From NCBI GenBank assembly GCA_028873815.1, contig JAPPNN010000040.1, positions 63,405 to 127,404 of the forward strand: a stretch of DNA of 64,000 nt, read 5' to 3'. The notes beneath the pieces are model-generated. The model was not told the DNA's origin, did not search any database, and saw nothing but the letters and a program-made list of their open reading frames with translations. This document shows, in pieces, positions 61,129-64,000 of the stretch. The position numbers and the translations under genes were made by a program. The number at the start of each line of letters is the position of its first letter. The first letter of the stretch is position 1. This stretch comes from Gemmatimonadota bacterium (GTDB taxonomy: Bacteria > Gemmatimonadota > Gemmatimonadetes > Longimicrobiales > Gaopeijiaceae).

Positions 61129-62633
61129 GCGTGCGTCGGTCGGTCGCGATGACCGGATCCACAGAGGCGGAGTTCGCAGAACACCTGCTCCGGGACGATG
61201 GCCAGGAGGACCTGTGTTTTGGGGCTTGGCGGCCATCGACCGGTCGGCAGAGGCGGACGGCAATACTGCATCAGGCGATCCTCCCACGGCGTGGCGACCG
61301 GCTCGTCCATGGCAATGCATCGTTCGAACCCGCATATACGCTCAGGGCCGCCCAGGAAGCCGCTGCGGCCGGTTGCGGGCTAGCCTTCATGCACAGCCAT
61401 CCGAAGGGCGACGGTTGGCAGTCGCTGAACGAGACGGATCGGATCGCGGAGAGTCGAATAGCAAACGTAGCCCGCGAGTTGACCGGGCTTCCTCTGGTCG
61501 GTCTCACCCTCGCGGGAGATCGGTGCTGGTCGGCGCGCGTGTGGGAAGGTGCCGGCCGCGAGGTCACTCCCGTGTCCTGCGAGACCGTGAGGACGGTCGG
61601 TGCCACCTTCGGAGCTACCTTCGACGACAGCATCCTGCCAGTGCCCCAGCCTTCGGAAATGCAGGATCGCACCGTTCACACCTGGGGCGAGGAAATCCAG
61701 GCGAAGATTGCCCGCCTGAGGGTGGCGGTAGCCGGAGTGGGGAGTGTTGGGATGGCAATTGCCGACGTACTCGCCCGTACGGGGATCGAGTGCGTCGGCG
61801 TGTTCGATTTCGACACCGTTGAGTCAATCAACCTCGATCGACTTCGTGGTGCATCGCGCTTGGATGCGTTTCTCAGGAGATCAAAGGCCGATGTAGCTCG
61901 GCGGCTGTTGGCTGATGGATCGACTGCAGCAACGCCAAGACATGAGGTTCAGGAGTTGAGCATCTGCGAGCCCCAAGGCCTGACCCGACTACTCGACTTC
62001 GATCTCATCTTCTCCTGCGTTGACCGGCCGTGGCCCCGGCACGTCCTCAACCTGATTGCTTACACGGACCTCATCCCGGTCGTCGAAGGCGGGATGAGTG
62101 CGTTTCAGAATGTGGACGGATCACTGCGCAACGCGTACTGGAGCTCCACTGTGGTGAGACCCGGTCGTCCCTGCCTGGTGTGCCTGGGGCAGTATGATCC
62201 AGCGCTCGTCCAAGTCGAGCGCGACGGCAGTCTCGACGACCCGAGCTACATCGCCAACCTCCCCGCGGATTCGCCGCTTCGACGGCGGGAGAATGTAGCG
62301 GCGATCTCCACCTCAGTGGCGGCCGCCTTGCTGGAGCAGTTCATCGCGTACGTGGCTCGTCCATCCGGATTCGGAGATCCTGGTCCTCTCCGATTCAGCC
62401 TTCGCGACCACAGTGTGAAGCGACTGGACACAGCTTGTCGCGCTGGGTGTCCGTATCCTCTGCACGTCGGCGATGGGGACGTTCGGCTCGATCCAGCTGG
62501 GTCGCACGCTGCGGCGGAGCAGGCCCGACGGGCGCGATCAACTGTGCCGGTCAAGGTTGCCATGCTGCGGGTGCTGGCCGCTGGACATCACGCGCTCGGG
62601 GAGCGACTGGCCAGATTCGCACAACAATTCTGA
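61125..62633 (+). CDS. JAB deubiquitinase-E1 (ThiF) fusion protein
   Basis: 502 aa from GTG overlapping the E2-like stop (GTGA); the ATG at 61149 is an alternative. N-terminal JAB/JAMM domain (about 10-145): Glu28, the HSHP motif at 90-93 and Asp105 are in place, but the usual Ser is Asn102. ThiF domain (about 195-420): GVGSVG (204-209), DFD (228-230) and NLDRL for ATP binding. Cys350/Cys353 (PCLVC) and Cys438/Cys442 (ACRAGC) form a probable zinc site. It is predicted to adenylate and cleave the upstream Ubl, combining activation and processing. Confidence 0.85.
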   Translation: MSVRRSVAMTGSTEAEFAEHLLRDDGQEDLCFGAWRPSTGRQRRTAILHQAILPRRGDRLVHGNASFEPAYTLRAAQEAAAAGCGLAFMHSHPKGDGWQSLNETDRIAESRIANVARELTGLPLVGLTLAGDRCWSARVWEGAGREVTPVSCETVRTVGATFGATFDDSILPVPQPSEMQDRTVHTWGEEIQAKIARLRVAVAGVGSVGMAIADVLARTGIECVGVFDFDTVESINLDRLRGASRLDAFLRRSKADVARRLLADGSTAATPRHEVQELSICEPQGLTRLLDFDLIFSCVDRPWPRHVLNLIAYTDLIPVVEGGMSAFQNVDGSLRNAYWSSTVVRPGRPCLVCLGQYDPALVQVERDGSLDDPSYIANLPADSPLRRRENVAAISTSVAAALLEQFIAYVARPSGFGDPGPLRFSLRDHSVKRLDTACRAGCPYPLHVGDGDVRLDPAGSHAAAEQARRARSTVPVKVAMLRVLAAGHHALGERLARFAQQF

Positions 62634-62648
62634 CGAGTCCGAATCACT

Positions 62649-63998
62649 TCACTCGCCTGGTCCCTGAGCTCGTCGCAGCCTGTGTTCACCAAGCTGGTGC
62701 TGGAACCGGCGGGCCACATGGCCACCGGTTTCGCCACCCTGCGCTGCGGTCCAGAGGTCATGAAGGTCCTCTAGCGCCAAAACCACAACATCGTCACGCG
62801 CGGCCTTCTCCACCTCGACCGTGGACAGCGCCGCGCGCGGTCTGGCAGTCGCGAGGACCGCGACCACTTCGCTGTCAGGGAGTTGGCTCCGTACATCCTC
62901 TGACCGAGCGATGAGCTTGCCCAGTTTACCGCCGCCGTCCGGTGGCCCGACCGTACATTCGACCGCCAGAATCGTGGAAGAGCCGGGGTCATGAGCGAGG
63001 TGGTCTACAGCGTTTCCCATCCCCTTCTGAGCGCTCAGGGGGTCTACTTGGAACCCCAGGAAGAAGAGGAGTAGACCCACGGCAGTCTCGAATTCCTTCG
63101 CATTCCGCCATTCCTCGTCCCCGAGCTTCTCGAGGAACGCGTGACCGCTTCGGTCGAAGACTTTGTGCGCTCTCATCCGCGGATTGGAGCCCGCCAGGGG
63201 CACGGATACGCAGTCCACGCATCTGTCCCCGATGAGAATGAAGAGCGTAGCGGTGTCATCGCCTTTTCGAATCGGAACGTCCAGTTGGGAGTGGAGACCA
63301 GATCCCTCCTGCTTCCATTCGTGTTCACTGAGCTTGGTTGATCCGTGACGAACAGGCTCTCCCGCCGTCCCTAGGGTCCAGACAATCTCTGCCCTAGCCA
63401 CAAAGACCTCTGCGGCAGCCCGCAAGGCTATGGTCAGGCGTTCGGACGTAGACGCTACACGCTCGCGATCAAAGCGCACGGCTAGGGGCGCGATCAGCTC
63501 GACGACAGTGGTGTTGCCCTGGATCTCAAGGCCTCGCGGCCGAGAGCAGAACCTGCGCACCAAGTCGGGCAGTCCATCGTAGGCGTTCGGCCCGCCACGA
63601 ATCATGCCGTCCAACTCGAAGGGATCGCGCCCGGCCTGCCTCACGACATCGAAGATCGTGGAACCATAGCCTACGAGCGTGTGACTGCTCCACAGGTCGT
63701 ACTCGGCATTCTGGTACGAGGCGGCCAACTCGCTGAAGCAGTATCTCAGATCAACCGTAGGCTGACCCGACTTCTGGACGTATCTGACGGAGCGCGGGCG
63801 CAGCTTCGCCACACCATCGGCGATTCCGCACACCACAGCAGACAAATCCGCAATGGGACGAACGACTTGCCAAGCCCGGAAGTCTCGCCGGTCGACGGCA
63901 GAGCGTCGCGGCACCGACCGAGGCGTTCGGTGGTCTAGGAAGCCTCGGGTGACAAGGTTCACCCAAAGGCGACCGCTCCGGAAAGCACAGAAGCGCAA
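62649..63998 (-). CDS. Uncharacterised protein with nuclease-like C-terminal region (5' end uncertain)
   Basis: Up to 449 aa. The frame is still open at the window edge with only a TTG at 63998, so the true start may be outside or further in (a GTG at 63812 is one option). The C-terminal third reads EFETAVGLLLFFLGFQVDPL, NAVDHLAHDPGSSTILAVEC, TVGPPDGGGKLGKLIAR, which resembles the D-x(n)-E-x-(K/T) core of PD-(D/E)XK restriction-like folds, with the Lys replaced (ECT). The N-terminal half is unassigned. It converges on the JAB-E1 gene with only 15 bases between stops. An effector nuclease is a reasonable but unproven guess. Confidence 0.55.
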   Translation of the reverse strand: MRFCAFRSGRLWVNLVTRGFLDHRTPRSVPRRSAVDRRDFRAWQVVRPIADLSAVVCGIADGVAKLRPRSVRYVQKSGQPTVDLRYCFSELAASYQNAEYDLWSSHTLVGYGSTIFDVVRQAGRDPFELDGMIRGGPNAYDGLPDLVRRFCSRPRGLEIQGNTTVVELIAPLAVRFDRERVASTSERLTIALRAAAEVFVARAEIVWTLGTAGEPVRHGSTKLSEHEWKQEGSGLHSQLDVPIRKGDDTATLFILIGDRCVDCVSVPLAGSNPRMRAHKVFDRSGHAFLEKLGDEEWRNAKEFETAVGLLLFFLGFQVDPLSAQKGMGNAVDHLAHDPGSSTILAVECTVGPPDGGGKLGKLIARSEDVRSQLPDSEVVAVLATARPRAALSTVEVEKAARDDVVVLALEDLHDLWTAAQGGETGGHVARRFQHQLGEHRLRRAQGPGE

Positions 63999-64000
63999 AT

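Overview
The window is high-GC bacterial chromosome with dense, often overlapping genes. Its gene content (many lipoprotein or Tat-exported enzymes, several 6-bladed beta-propeller proteins, S9/S15 peptidases, amidases, a DUF1592/DUF1552 pair, and a BlaI-M56 pair followed by HlyD and MacB-like permease genes) resembles Gemmatimonadota. That assignment is inference from gene families; the window has no rRNA or other phylogenetic marker.

Layout. 1-4.0 kb: an exported-protein start, a propeller protein, a SoxC-like molybdoenzyme with its cytochrome c, and a beta-barrel-like protein. 4.0-4.8 kb: PIN/RHH toxin-antitoxin (TA) pair. 5-17.3 kb: esterase, amidase, heavy-metal-type RND adaptor and pump, two bacterial-PH-domain proteins, an EamA transporter, a methyltransferase. 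17.3-27.5 kb: BNR-repeat protein, purine-type permease, PLP enzyme, CocE hydrolase, lone Phd antitoxin, propeller lipoprotein. 27.6-30.6 kb: a low-GC KAP P-loop NTPase gene between decayed IS110/IS481 and IS3 remnants. 30.6-36.6 kb: FGE-like and ankyrin proteins, MazE, BrnT-BrnA, S9 peptidase, VapBC with a double-RHH antitoxin. 36.7-42.8 kb: Tat amidase, exported ureohydrolase, two exported amidohydrolases. 42.8-51.9 kb: methyltransferase, then a run of PQQ sugar dehydrogenase, DUF1592 cytochrome, DUF1552, ankyrin and NHL proteins, the last four joined by ATGA overlaps. 52-58.5 kb: BlaI repressor with a symmetric operator, an M56 protease fused to a beta-propeller, an HlyD adaptor and two MacB-type permeases.

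58.5 kb to the end looks like the left part of an integrative island. It opens with the 3' half of a tRNA-Ile(GAU) gene, cut exactly at the anticodon loop, which is the usual scar of tyrosine-integrase insertion. Behind it lie a small hypothetical gene, an XRE regulator with an ImmA/IrrE protease, and, divergently, a compact ubiquitin-like operon: a single Ubl protein, a cysteine-free E2-like protein and a JAB-E1 fusion. A gene with a nuclease-like C-terminal region converges on it. This is the strongest candidate for a little-described, probably defensive, system in the window. The KAP island and the promoter-to-start arrangement of three TA operons, which looks leaderless, are the next most interesting signals.
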